In this document: positions 52,537 through 63,100 of the stretch, one piece after another
Layout: every line of letters starts with the position of its first letter
Position numbering within the stretch: the first letter of the stretch is position 1
Assembly: GCA_045226335.1 (NCBI GenBank)
Contig: JBGVCH010000037.1
Location: 49,347 to 113,346 of the forward strand
Direction of reading: 5' to 3'
DNA from: RUG11272 sp045226335
GTDB taxonomy: Bacteria; Bacillota; Clostridia; Christensenellales; Aristaeellaceae
Length of the DNA stretch: 64,000 nt
Position numbers and translations under genes: made by a program
The notes under the pieces: model-generated
Seen by the model: only the letters and a program-made list of their open reading frames with translations
Databases searched by the model: none
What the model was told of the DNA's origin: nothing

Positions 52537-53730
52537 TTACTGGGCAGGCTCATTATCTACCGACTTCAACCCCAGACCCGCCAGCATAGCTTCTGCTGAG
52601 GAAACTTTCGACTGATAATCCAGATGCGCATAGATATTGGCTGTGGTTGAGAAATCGCTGTGTCCCATCCATTCTTGTATCTGCTTCATCGGGACGCCGT
52701 TTGCCAGCAGTATCGAGGCGCAGCTGTGCCTCAGATCATGGAATCGGATCACCCGCATACCATGCTTCTTCAGAAATCTTGGGAAACACTCTGTGAGATA
52801 GTGCGGTGATGTTCTCCTTCCAAGCTGGTCTACACAGATGTATTCAAGATAGTCTGTGCAGTAAGTCTTTCCGCAGAGCTTGCGAAGCTCTTCCTGCTCT
52901 TTGCGTTTTTTCAGTAACAATTCCCTAAACACTGGTACCAATGGTAGCGTTCTCAAGCTGGATTTAGTTTTTGCTGTATCAGAGGCTAACTCTGTCTGCT
53001 TTCCATCCACATCAATGGAGGCAACCGTGTGATTGATCGTTAGCGTATTGTTGTTGAAATCAACAGCGCTCCAGCGAAGTCCGATGCATTCGCTCCTGCG
53101 TAAACCATAGAACGCTGCCAATTTTACGGGCATTTCCAGCTCACTGCCTTCCACCAGTTCAAAAAGCTTGTTTATCTCTGTGCTGTCATAGTAACCGGGC
53201 GTGAATGCGTTTTTTCTGGGTCGATCCACCTTGTCAGCCGGATTGACAGGGATCAAATCTGTCCGGACAGCGTACTTGAGTGCCTTGTGGATGATTGCGT
53301 GATAGTGAATCACGGAATTCGCAGATACCCGTTCAAGTTGCTTCAAGTAGAACTCTTGGATATCGTTTGCTTGAAGTCCGATCAAAGTGAATCCCTTTTC
53401 CTCGAAATATGGGCAAATTGGAAAGTGCAACATCTGCGCATAGGAGGCATATGTAGCTGGCTTGACGGTAGTCATTGCAATCCTGAGCCATATTTCAAGG
53501 TAGTGTGCAAAAGACATGTTTACGTCTGTCAACAGGGGTACGCGGTCTTCATGAATCGGCGGCACGAATTTTCGCCGAATCTCAGTAAGAACGGCCTCGG
53601 CTTTTTTCTTGTTTCCCTTCACAGATAATCCTGTGGAAATCCACTTGGTACGACGTTTCCCAGTGTTGTCTTTGTAGCTGAGAACAGCATAAAACTGTCC
53701 TCCTTTTTCTTGCAGATGACCTGCTACCAT
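52537..53730 (-). CDS. Tyrosine recombinase (Tn916-type integrase)
   Basis: 397 residues. An Arm-DNA-binding N terminus (MVAGHLQEKGGQFYAVLSYK) and SAM-like core-binding domain lead to the catalytic domain with GLRRSE (Arg211), HDLRHS (His331, Arg334), MGHSD (His357) and the nucleophile in ANIYAHL (Tyr367). It catalyses integration and excision of the island. ATG 53730 has AAGGAGG at 8 bases. It points toward the tRNA-Ser, and the excisionase gene lies 87 bases upstream on the same strand. Confidence 0.95.
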   Translation of the reverse strand: MVAGHLQEKGGQFYAVLSYKDNTGKRRTKWISTGLSVKGNKKKAEAVLTEIRRKFVPPIHEDRVPLLTDVNMSFAHYLEIWLRIAMTTVKPATYASYAQMLHFPICPYFEEKGFTLIGLQANDIQEFYLKQLERVSANSVIHYHAIIHKALKYAVRTDLIPVNPADKVDRPRKNAFTPGYYDSTEINKLFELVEGSELEMPVKLAAFYGLRRSECIGLRWSAVDFNNNTLTINHTVASIDVDGKQTELASDTAKTKSSLRTLPLVPVFRELLLKKRKEQEELRKLCGKTYCTDYLEYICVDQLGRRTSPHYLTECFPRFLKKHGMRVIRFHDLRHSCASILLANGVPMKQIQEWMGHSDFSTTANIYAHLDYQSKVSSAEAMLAGLGLKSVDNEPAQ

Positions 53731-53817
53731 TTTGTATCCTCCTTCCTTGCAGCAAGCCCTCGCGCTGATTGGCACAGCCAGCCTACTACAACAAATCATG
53801 ACAAGCAAGTCTGTCGA

Positions 53818-54042
53818 TCATGTCTTTGATATAGAACTGAGGATTTGAAGATAGGAAAGCAAATACACTTTGGGAATCCGATATGTTCGACCAACCTTTA
53901 TGGAGTTGATTGTGCCTTCTTTCAATAATCTGTATCCCGTCTTTGTGCTTATACCCAGGGCATCACTCAGCTGCCCAATGTTTAGTATATCAGGATAGTC
54001 CTTAAACCTGATATGATACGCTTTTTTGCAAACCGCATCCAT
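53818..54042 (-). CDS. Excisionase-type helix-turn-helix protein
   Basis: 74 residues with a MerR/excisionase helix-turn-helix: LNIGQLSDALGISTKTGYRLL followed by GTINSIKVGRTYRIPKVYLL (parts quoted). Such proteins bend att DNA for excision. AAGGAGGT is six bases before the ATG. It is read together with the integrase gene. Confidence 0.87.
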   Translation of the reverse strand: MDAVCKKAYHIRFKDYPDILNIGQLSDALGISTKTGYRLLKEGTINSIKVGRTYRIPKVYLLSYLQILSSISKT

Positions 54043-54500
54043 TCAGCAACCTCCTTAGAGATATGGTGTTTTGATAGTAGCACCAGCTGAGATATGGTGC
54101 TGCTTTTGTTGGAAATATGGTATTCATTTTCCGCATATTGGATAGGCTCCATTATGAAAGTGGACGGTTTACAGGCTGCGGTTTGCTCACCGCATCATAG
54201 CCCCAAGACGCCGATGCTGACCTAAGCTGTCGTGTGTCCCAGGAACTCCATCTCAAGTCTGGTGGATGGCCGTGAGGAAGTATCATTGTCGCCCATAAGG
54301 GTCATGGCGGCCTGCTTCGCTTTGCAGGGTCTGTGCACTGCGTGGATCGCTCGGGCTTATGCCGTCTTTGCGCCGCTGCACATGTCGCTCGTCCCATGAG
54401 GTAACGTGCCTGTAAACCGGCTATGAAGTTGTCAAGGTTCGTGATGATTTTCACCCGATGACGTCATGGGGTGATAAGCAACTACATGTCTACCGCTACT
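54043..54500. other. Non-coding gap of the island with ATATGGT repeats
   Basis: No credible gene in about 460 bases. Near the excisionase start, GATATGGTG occurs at about 54061 and 54093 and AATATGGTAT at about 54115. These direct repeats may be regulator or excisionase sites. The rest is unstructured to the eye. Confidence 0.4.
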
Positions 54501-54809
54501 TCACTCATTGTTTTGACGGCACTCCTCCTGAAACAGATGAACTGCATTTGCAATGGCTTCGTAGGTTTGATCTGAGAGGAAATCAAGCTGTATGCACCGA
54601 TTCCCTTCTATCCCCAACAGATAGTCCGAGGTAACCCGGAAATAAACTGCCAGCCTAATTACATCCTCCAGGGATGGCATTCTGACTCCGATCTCCCAGT
54701 TCCGCACACAGGAACGACTGACATGCATAGCCTTGGCCAAAGAGTCTTGCGACACTCCATAGCTCTTCCGGAGTCGTTTGAGCCGATCACCCAACCCATC
54801 CAAATTCAT
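54501..54809 (-). CDS. XRE-family helix-turn-helix regulator
   Basis: 102 residues. LGDRLKRLRKSYGVSQDSLAKAM, HVSRSCVRNWEIGVRMPSLE and FRVTSDYLLGI (parts) form a classical Cro/CI helix-turn-helix. A short helical tail (DQTYEAIANAVHLFQEE) follows. ATG 54809 has GGAGGT nine bases upstream. It probably controls excision or RHS genes; its targets are not shown by sequence. Confidence 0.9.
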   Translation of the reverse strand: MNLDGLGDRLKRLRKSYGVSQDSLAKAMHVSRSCVRNWEIGVRMPSLEDVIRLAVYFRVTSDYLLGIEGNRCIQLDFLSDQTYEAIANAVHLFQEECRQNNE

Positions 54810-54980
54810 CGGAGCATCACCTCCGTTATCGTACAACATTCTGCTTTTTGTTGTGATGCCAGCAGTGGCTCGTTTTGAGCCAATAGATGGGTGGTGACCG
54901 AACCCTCTGTTTATCTTCAACCAGTTGCAGTGAATCAGAATGGAATAACCAGTTAACCCGCTTGTTTCCAAGTATGCAAA

Positions 54981-55013
54981 AGCCCTGCTGCTTGATCTTG
55001 TAGCAGCAGGGCT
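54981..55013. terminator. Terminator in the gap between the two XRE genes
   Basis: AGCCCTGCTGCT (54981-54992) pairs with AGCAGCAGGGCT (55002-55013). On the minus strand TTTTGC follows. Apart from this hairpin, the gap 54810-55270 shows no gene. Confidence 0.75.
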
Positions 55014-55270
55014 TGATTTCGGTACTGTATTCTGTTACAGATGATGCTGAAACGAATGTGCGTTTGGATTCATATGCAGGTCCAACGGAACCCTGAGTTA
55101 GCAGACAAAACCTGTGTTCCCTAAGCGATCATCGCGTTCTGTGGCATCCTGTACCATTTGGTCAACTCATTTCCTTAGGGTTTACTGTATTCGAATACAT
55201 GACGATAAGGCGCAGGCTACATTCAAATCACTTCTTGCGTCATGTAGAATTCATCTTGGGGTGAATCCAG

Positions 55271-55645
55271 ATGCAGGATGAGATCAACAGCAATACTGCA
55301 CAGATGATCCTTGCCCAGGCAATCCGAGAGGCAAGGCATCAGTTAGGCTGGACGCAAGAGAAACTGGCTGAGGAAGCCAATGTCGATGCACGAACCGTGA
55401 TCAAGATCGAGCAGGGCAAAGGCAATCCCATGTTCAACAGCCTCTATTCATTGGTTAGAGCGCTCAGACTTGATCCAAAGCAGTTGTTCTACCATGAAAA
55501 GTGTTCATCTGCTCCAACTGCTGCACATCTTCAAGAATATGTCAGCTATCTCTCTGAAAATGAAGCCCGCCTGATTATGAGTCTTGTACAAATCGTCATA
55601 TCGGCCACACGCGGCGAAGAAGGATATGATCTCGTCAAAAGGTGA
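55271..55645 (+). CDS. XRE-family helix-turn-helix regulator
   Basis: 124 residues. AIREARHQLGWTQEKLAEEA and VDARTVIKIEQGKGNP with FNSLYSLVRALRLDP are typical of XRE regulators of conjugative and related elements. A C-terminal helix pair (ENEARLIMSLVQIVI) may dimerise. GGGGTGA precedes the ATG. It converges on the KTR gene, with 14 bases between the stops. Confidence 0.9.
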   Translation: MQDEINSNTAQMILAQAIREARHQLGWTQEKLAEEANVDARTVIKIEQGKGNPMFNSLYSLVRALRLDPKQLFYHEKCSSAPTAAHLQEYVSYLSENEARLIMSLVQIVISATRGEEGYDLVKR

Positions 55646-55659
55646 ACACCGCTTATGAA

Positions 55660-55869
55660 TCAGGTCTCGTACTGTGAGCAAGAGAGGCGTTCTTGCAGTT
55701 TTTTGTCACGATATACCTTCTGATTGATCAGGTTGATCATGTACTCCTTTCGGCACCAGCGGCAATAAAGCGGAAAATGGATAAGCATAGTATCCTCATA
55801 TACTTTGATAGATGTCTTCCTTTGACAGGATGGGCAACTAATCCAGAGGCTTGACTGTTGAGCTTCCAT
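55660..55869 (-). CDS. Cysteine-rich KTR domain protein
   Basis: 69 residues. CPSCQRKTSIKVYEDT and LYCRWCRKEYMINL with KVYRDKK match the small cysteine-rich KTR proteins found on conjugative transposons. The cysteine pairs form a zinc ribbon. ATG 55869 is chosen over 55881 because GGAGG lies five bases upstream. The role in the element is unknown. Confidence 0.82.
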   Translation of the reverse strand: MEAQQSSLWISCPSCQRKTSIKVYEDTMLIHFPLYCRWCRKEYMINLINQKVYRDKKLQERLSCSQYET

Positions 55870-55980
55870 GAGTTCCTCCATTCTTTACAGCGTATGCTCT
55901 GCGTCAAGCGTCTGGCGAAAGCTGTTGCGACCCCCGAAGTATGTATTTTGATCCACAATCCCTGTGCTTGATCAACCTGT

Positions 55981-56382
55981 TTACTCTGCTTCAGATGAGA
56001 AACCAATTCTCCTTTTGGGTTGATCAGGTTCTTTGGGTACAGATGTCAGCAGGAAGTTAAGCTGGTTTATATGCTGAATCAAAGTTGCTTCTTTCGCGTT
56101 TACTAAACCCTTAAAGACTAAAAGCACCGGTTCTTCACAGCGTATTTCTGTTACCTGCATCAAGACCGCGTGACCGAAGTGAGTAAACAAAATCCCAACC
56201 TCATGCTCTGGGTCTAAGCTATTTTCAAACTCAGTTATGTACTTCTTCAATATTGCAAATTGTTCATCCGCCCACATATGGTTGGCGGGTAAATCAATCG
56301 GTTCTGGAATTAGGTTACTCATGTCTGGAAGTTGGATTTTGGGAAAGTTGAAATCTGAAGGATCAAAACCACTCATATTCAT
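55981..56382 (-). CDS. DUF6173 family protein
   Basis: 133 residues. ILKKYITEFENSLDPEHEVG, FGHAVLMQVTEI and LIQHINQLNFLLTSVPK with PKRRIGF are the visible family marks. The function is unknown. Its first 20 bases overlap the end of a decayed RHS tip, so it sits where immunity genes of displaced RHS tips are found. A family member outside RHS loci is equally possible. Confidence 0.7.
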   Translation of the reverse strand: MNMSGFDPSDFNFPKIQLPDMSNLIPEPIDLPANHMWADEQFAILKKYITEFENSLDPEHEVGILFTHFGHAVLMQVTEIRCEEPVLLVFKGLVNAKEATLIQHINQLNFLLTSVPKEPDQPKRRIGFSSEAE

Positions 56383-56725
56383 CTATTCCTTTCTTATCAA
56401 GGTTCTTTTTCAAGATGATTGCCAATAATATCCCATTGTCGTCATAGGCATAGGTCAGCGTCATGCCGTTCTGCGAGATCGTCTGGATCAGCGGGGTTGT
56501 CGCATCATTGAAGTTCGGTACATAGGTGTATGTTGTCTCGACCTCACTCCCTTCTGGCAAACCCACGCTTCGCTTCTGGATCCTCCCCAATGCGTCGTAG
56601 GTATAGCTTACCACCTAACCGTCCACGTAGGTAAGGCTTAGTGGTTTGCTCTCTTCATCATAGGTAGAGTTCGTCGTGTGGGTCTCGCTTCCTGTCGCCG
56701 TCTTCCGGGATTTAACAAAGGTTAC
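56363..56725 (-). pseudogene. Decayed, displaced RHS tip
   Basis: This stretch reproduces about 110 codons of the main RHS gene (its 58650-58930 region): SYTYDALGRIQKRSVG, GSEVETTYTYVP and LIQTISQNGMTLTYAYDDNG. An amber TAG stands where the main gene has CAG (in the NGQTVTY segment). After DDNG the frame diverges and stops within 20 codons. It is a remnant of a recombined RHS core end. Confidence 0.85.
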
Positions 56726-56824
56726 AGTGTTTGTCCTTTCTGCTGCGACGTCCGTTAGTGTTTTATCGGCTTAAGACAAAATTGGCTGCGAGTGTATGAA
56801 GGTGATGCCGGGCGATGCAACGCA

Positions 56825-57136
56825 CTAATGCGCATTAAAATCGGAATCCTGAATGGTTGGCTTCTCTTCAACCGCAACCTTTCCTCGCATTATCCACCTG
56901 TCAAAATACCCTGAAAAAAGTATCCATGAGAAGAACATTACTATAAGAGAATGTGTAGATAATCTGAAGCCAATTATAGAATGGATCATCTCTTCTATTG
57001 CTCCAAAGTGGTTTAGTAACCATACGATGATTATAAGGCTTAGGATAGAATAATCAAGAAGCCTGATTTTGCGACTCTGACGAAAGTGAAACACTTCTTT
57101 AATGAAGCCAATTAGGATATATAGCGCCTTTTTCAT
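56825..57136 (-). CDS. Small membrane protein, candidate immunity protein of the RHS tail
   Basis: 103 residues from ATG 57136 (MKKALYILIGFIKEVFHF). Two to three hydrophobic helices (about 28-46 and 65-85, LIVMFFSWILFSGYF). It starts 8 bases past the RHS stop on the same strand, the canonical place of an immunity gene. It has no recognised family. A TTG at 57151 would overlap the RHS gene but has no better site. The role is inferred from position and membrane nature. Confidence 0.6.
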   Translation of the reverse strand: MKKALYILIGFIKEVFHFRQSRKIRLLDYSILSLIIIVWLLNHFGAIEEMIHSIIGFRLSTHSLIVMFFSWILFSGYFDRWIMRGKVAVEEKPTIQDSDFNAH

Positions 57137-57144
57137 AGTCAAGA

Positions 57145-60100
57145 TTACCAATTCCCTTCGCCAACTTTGATATATGGTATATATGTTCCGTACGAATCAT
57201 AATACTGGTACCAGATTTCGCAATAATCAGGATATATCTTTATTTCATAATTACTATACCGACTGTGCTGTCCACCCAATAAGCCTGCATTCCAAGTGGT
57301 TGTATATGAACAGCAGATACTAACATACGTGCCAGGGCGAACTGTGAACATATCAACAAAGTAATCCTGAATACTATCGGAAAACTTATCTGCTGCGAGT
57401 CCTCCGAGAAAAGTACTAGTTATTCGCTCAATTGCTTTAGCTCCGACAGATGATGTTAGTATCGCGCCAACTACTGCTGCTGCGAATGAGAATATATCAG
57501 ACACAGTATCATTGCGTTCATTTGCCTCATCGGTTGTTATAGTGTGTTCTTCAATTGATTCTAGTTTATATTCTCCACTTCCTGAATCATGCTGACGTCC
57601 GCATACTGTATTTATGATGCTACGAACGAATAACTCCTGGTCTTGTACTGAAGCTGACCAAAGCCAGGAGAAAGCGCTTTCGTCTGACCGGCCAGTAACA
57701 TCGATAGAATCTATTGGGTTATTGTGACAATATGCGTACAAAGAGCAAGTGTACTCAGCAAAGAATGAAGAATTGATTCTGTCTGTGCAAATGAATCTAC
57801 CCGTCGATTCTTGATAATACCTACTCCTGAGATAATACAACCCAGTCTCCTCGTCAAACACATACCCGCGATACCTAAATGGCTGTAGCGTTCCCAGTGT
57901 GCTCGCAAGGCTCCCCGTTTTCCCAGTCGGTTTTCCCCAAGCATCGTATGTGTACTCCACAACCTTCGTCCCGTTGCCATCCACCAGCGCAACGACATCA
58001 CCTTGCAGGTTAAAAAGGTACCTGTAAGCAGCCCCGTTGAAGATCACTTCTGCCGGTTTCCCCTGCGCGTCATAGAGGAAGTGCAGGTTGTCGCTGCCCC
58101 GGGTCATGTGCACGATGTTCTTCCCGTGCAGCACATAGTCCGTCGCAACGGTATCGTTTCCAACCGTCACCGTCTTCTTGGTCCTGAGCCCGTCCTCATT
58201 GTACTCGAACTGTACGGTCGTGGTGACGCCGGCCTCTGTCTTCTGCATTTGCTGAAGCTGTTTGCCATGCTGCCAGGTGTAGGTCCAGGTGCCGTCATTG
58301 GTCGGATTGCCTACCGCATCATATGTAATACCGACACCGTCAATCGCCGCAAGCTGGTCTTTCCAGGCATCGGTTCCATATGTTATGCCACCGATTGTTG
58401 TCGCGCCATAAGAATAGATATGGCTCTCCACCGCGGTCCCAACCGCCCCGGTCGTATGGTGATATGCCGTCTTTGTGAGGATATTCCCGCTCAAATCATA
58501 GGTAAACACCCATGTTGTTCCGTTCGCTATGTCACTGGTATTGGCAGTCGGATCCGTCGGGTCGTTCACCCGGATCAACTGCCCAAGGCCGTCGTACACA
58601 TAGCTTACAGTGTTCGTCCCATCACTGACACTGGTAATATTCCCGTTGGCATCGTAAGCGTAAGTCAGCGTCACGCCGTTCTGCGAGATCGTCTGGATCA
58701 GCGGCGTTGTTGCGCCGTTGAGACCGGGTACATAGGTATATGTTGTCTCAACTTCACTTCCTTCCGCGCCTACGCTCCGCTTCACAATCCTTCCCAGCGC
58801 GTCGTAGGTATAGGTTACCGTCTGACCGTTCTCATAGGTCAGCACTGTCGGCCTGTTCTCTTCGTCGTAGGTAAAGTTCGTCGTGTGGGTCTCGCTTCCT
58901 GCCACCGTCTCCCGGAATTTACACAGGTTTCCGTACTGGTCGTAGCCTACCTGTGCTTCATAGATCGGTACTCCGGCCGTAGTAAAAGTCGTCTTGCGGA
59001 TCGGGCGGTTCGCCAGGTCGTACTCGCTGCGAACAGCGCGGCCCAGCACGCTGTCCACCACCTGGGCCACCTCGCCGTTGTTCCCATAGGTGTACACGAA
59101 ACGCATGGCGCTGGCTCCGTCAAAGCTCACACCGGTCAGGCGCTTGAAGCTGTCATAGACATAATCCACTCTGCCATTATTTCCGAAGGTCACCCGCTGT
59201 ACCGTTCCATCCGCGTTGTAGCTCGTCGTGGACAAGGTGATGCTTGTTCCGACCTTCGTGACCGTTGGCCTTCCAAGAACATCATAGGAGAAGTTGTACA
59301 CGACCGGATTGCTGTCGTCCGCCGCCGTGCGCCGGCTGACCTGGGTCAGGCGGTCATTCGTGTAGGTGTAGGTCGTCCTGTAGGTTTTCCCGTCCACTGT
59401 GGTCTCGGTCTTCGTCACGCGCTTCATCACGTCGTGCGTATAGGAAACCGTGTGGTTCATCGGATCGGTCACGCTGCCCACCGTGCCCAGATTGCTGTCC
59501 ACAGTTCGGGTCGTTGTGTTTCCCCTCGCGTCCGTCTTCGTCAGCGCATAGTTCCCGTCCGCGCTGTATCCCGCACTGCTCTTCGTGAACAGTCCACTGT
59601 GGCTAACTTGTGTCTCCGTTACATTACCGTTGGTGTCATGGGTAAAGTCCGTCTGAATCCCAAGCGGGGTGACTACCTGCTTCAGCAACCGCTGCTGCTT
59701 CTCCGCATCGGTTGTGCCATAGCTCAGGGTGGTCTTCACCGTTTCCGACCTGCCCGGCTGACGGTACTCGGTCAGATTGTTGAAATCATCATAGACCGCA
59801 TGGTCTTTTAGCTCTGCACTATCCTTTGTCGAAATGATGTTGCCCTTGCTGTCATAGGTAAAGGACTGGCCAAATTCTTCCTTGTGCAGGAACAGACCAC
59901 CGAAAGCCGCTTCGTTGTAGTTCCCATCATAGCACAGGATCAGTCTTACCTTAGTATAGTCACAAGGCGCAAGGACCGGCGCGGCGGCAAACTTCCATCC
60001 GCTCCACTCTTCACCCCAGAGAACCTCGCCGCCGGACGTCCAGCTGCTCCCATTGTAGAAGCTGAGTTCCATCCGATAGCGCTCGCTGGTGCTGCCCCGG

Positions 60101-63100
60101 GGCGCTGTAAAGGTGGCAGACCAGCCGCCGGCCACAAAGGAATCGCCTTCCGAGCCGGAAACGCCAATCTCCTGCGCGACTCGCCGGACACTTCCTGTGC
60201 CCGCACCGCTCAGTTGATACGCCTGTCCGCCCAGACCTTCCGGATAAGTGTTTGCGTCTTCCAGTGTGGAAACCGCGACAATGCTGCCGCCCGTCGCGCC
60301 GGAAGGAACAGTCCAGTCGGTCGCGCCATTCCGGAAATCACTGTTCGACAGCAGATTCAGCCGACTGGGCGTGACACCCTCTTCCAGCTGCACCCCGTCA
60401 TACCAGACCGATCCGACACCCAGCTCGCCAATCAGGTAAACGTTTGCAGCGCCGGTCACGTCATCGGTCGGCATGTCAAAGGTCATCGTCAGCCGATGCC
60501 AATCGTCTGTCAGCTGCACAGGGCTTGTATAGACCGGAATCGTTCCGCCGGATGCCCTGGCGATATGAACAAAGAGCTGCGCAGCGGTATCACCGGAAGT
60601 TTTTGCCCATGCGGAGAACGTATAGGTCTTTCCGGGGGTCAATGTAACGGTTTGGTATCCAAAGATGCTGCTGACCGTATTGGTCTTGTCGATCCGCATG
60701 GAACGCGCGGAGAACAGACGAACCGACGTGTCATAGTTCAGGCTTCCTGTGCCAGCCGCGTGACCCTCAATCCAGACATTGCCGGTGCTGAAGGTGGGGT
60801 CTCTTACCAGGTTCACCACAGAACGCTGCAATTTGGAGATCGCTTGTGGCTTGTTAATCGGCCCATCCGGCGCATAAGTGCTGGCCGCGCCATAGCCCAG
60901 TTCATCCGAAATGGAGACCAGGTTACCGCTGTCATTAAAGTGATAGCGGATCTTCTTGCCGCTCAGATTATCCGTCACAATGGTCAGGATGTCACGGTAG
61001 TCATAGCTGTGGTCAAACAGGATTGCATTTGCGTCATGGGTGCTGTTAATCCATACCCTCGTCACACGATAAGGCTCCGTGGCGGTGTACTCATAGTGTA
61101 CAAAGGAACCATCCGCGTCGTTGACGACCATCTCCAGCAGTTGTGACCCGTCGGTCTTGAAATTATACCATGAAGCAATACCGTCCTGATATCGGATGAT
61201 GGTCATCTGGCCAGCAGGATACCCAAACTCAATCCCGGTGCTGTCTCCGGGCGGATAGAGGTTGGTCAGGAGAGAACCGGACCATGCCACGCCGGTTGCG
61301 CGTCCTGCGCCATCGATAAAGCCGACATTCTTCATGCCGTCCAGAGTGATGGTAATCTGCTGACCCAGCGCATTGACCATCCTGGTCATGAGCTTCGCGT
61401 TAGCCCAGACATTGTTGAACTCCACGGTAGGGACGCCGAAGACCCGCTGGAAACCGGCTTTGTCGGTAATGACCGCTTCTGTGCTGCCGAGGGTCAGCGT
61501 CATCTCACGTCCAGCCAGGTCTTTCCATTCGCCGTCTTGCTGGGCAAAGTAGATCTCGGTTCTATCCTCATCAACCCATGTGTAATAGAGCACCCCGCTG
61601 ATGGTCTCCTTGCGAAGCGCCTGCTGTGTGCTCAGTTTCCAGCCATAGCCGGTCTGGAAATCCGCGATCGTGCGGTAGCATGAATTGTAGACGTGCCGAA
61701 TAGACAGCGGCATAATGTTGCCCGTCGTCGCCGTATCCTGGTGCTCGAAGATCAGGTTGCCGTTGAACAGGCTGACATGGCCGGTTCCCGCACGACCAAC
61801 AGAATGGCTCTCATAGGACAGATAGCTTTCGAGGCCTGCCTTGCTGAGATAATCGATGATCACCAGCGGACGATACCCGGTATTCTGCGTATAAGCGCTC
61901 GAGCGAAGCTGGGCGTATGTATTTGACTGCGCCTTCAGCATGACGCCGTAGTTCGTTCCGCTGTACCACTTCCGCACCAGGTTGGTGATGTCGAAGGTGT
62001 GGTAGTGTCCCTCGCCTTCGTTTCTGTTCAACCGGGAGTAATCCAGCACCTTGGCATTGTAGGAAGGCATATTGTTATGGGTCAGGGTTCCCGGCGTCCA
62101 GGTGCTGGTCACCTCGTGTGCGGTGGCATCAAAGGCGGATGTTGGGTATCCGGACTGTGCCGTCACCACGCGGAACTGCGCATAGACAATGTAATCGGAG
62201 GAGTCCAGCACCGGGAGCACGTTTTCTCCAAAGCGGTAGAAGCTGTTGCAGACACCCCAGCTGGAACTGCCTTTCGTCAGCCGCACCAGATTGCTGCTGG
62301 TGCCGCTATGTGTTGTATTGGGCTGCTTGCTGCAGCTGTAGGCATCCTGAATCGCGCATCGGGCGTTATAGGTCACGACTGCCGGATCGAGGATCACGGG
62401 GAAGGCAGCCTTCTCCAGCCATTCCTCCGGCAGCGTATACGTAATGGCAAACTCAGCTTCGCTCTTGTGCTCAACGGTGTGTTTGACTTCCTGCTGTTCT
62501 CCGGCTTCGGAACTGTCCATGCAAACCGGGGTCGGAAATACATAGATCGCTTCACCTTTGGCGTTCAACAGCTTTAGGCTGTCTTCCGTTTCTTTGAGAG
62601 TAAGGCCCTCACTGGTGAAAGTGAATGTTACCGACTGTACCGCCTCTCTCGACGCAAAGACAAGATGATCCTTGAAGTTCGCACCGGACAATGTGCAGAC
62701 CAGGTCAGCGCCGGGAAGGATTTCTTGGTATACAGCCTTGGAACCGACTCGATTGAGCTCATCCAACAGAGCTTCGGCGATCTTCTTCCGAGCGGCTTTC
62801 ACTTCCTTCGACACAGGACGGAGATCCACATGCCCGTACAGGTCTTCTTCCAAGTCACGAACGGCGGCCTTCCGGTCGATTTCCAACTCAACAGCCCTCG
62901 GCTCAATCTTCTTCGCGCCTTCGACCCGCCAGGACAGCCGATATCCATCCGGATGCGCGAGGCTGATTCCATCCGGCAACAGCAAAACTTTCATATCGTC
63001 GTTTGCTTTATTCTGCAGGCCGCCTTCACAGGATACCAGTGTATTATCAATCGCCTCATACGCGCCGGATGACCGGTCCAGAAAATGCACCTGCTCGGCA

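Noticed and set aside
58003..61146. Two long plus-strand frames opposite the RHS gene
   Set aside because: They mirror the RHS repeats and have no domain or start signal of their own.
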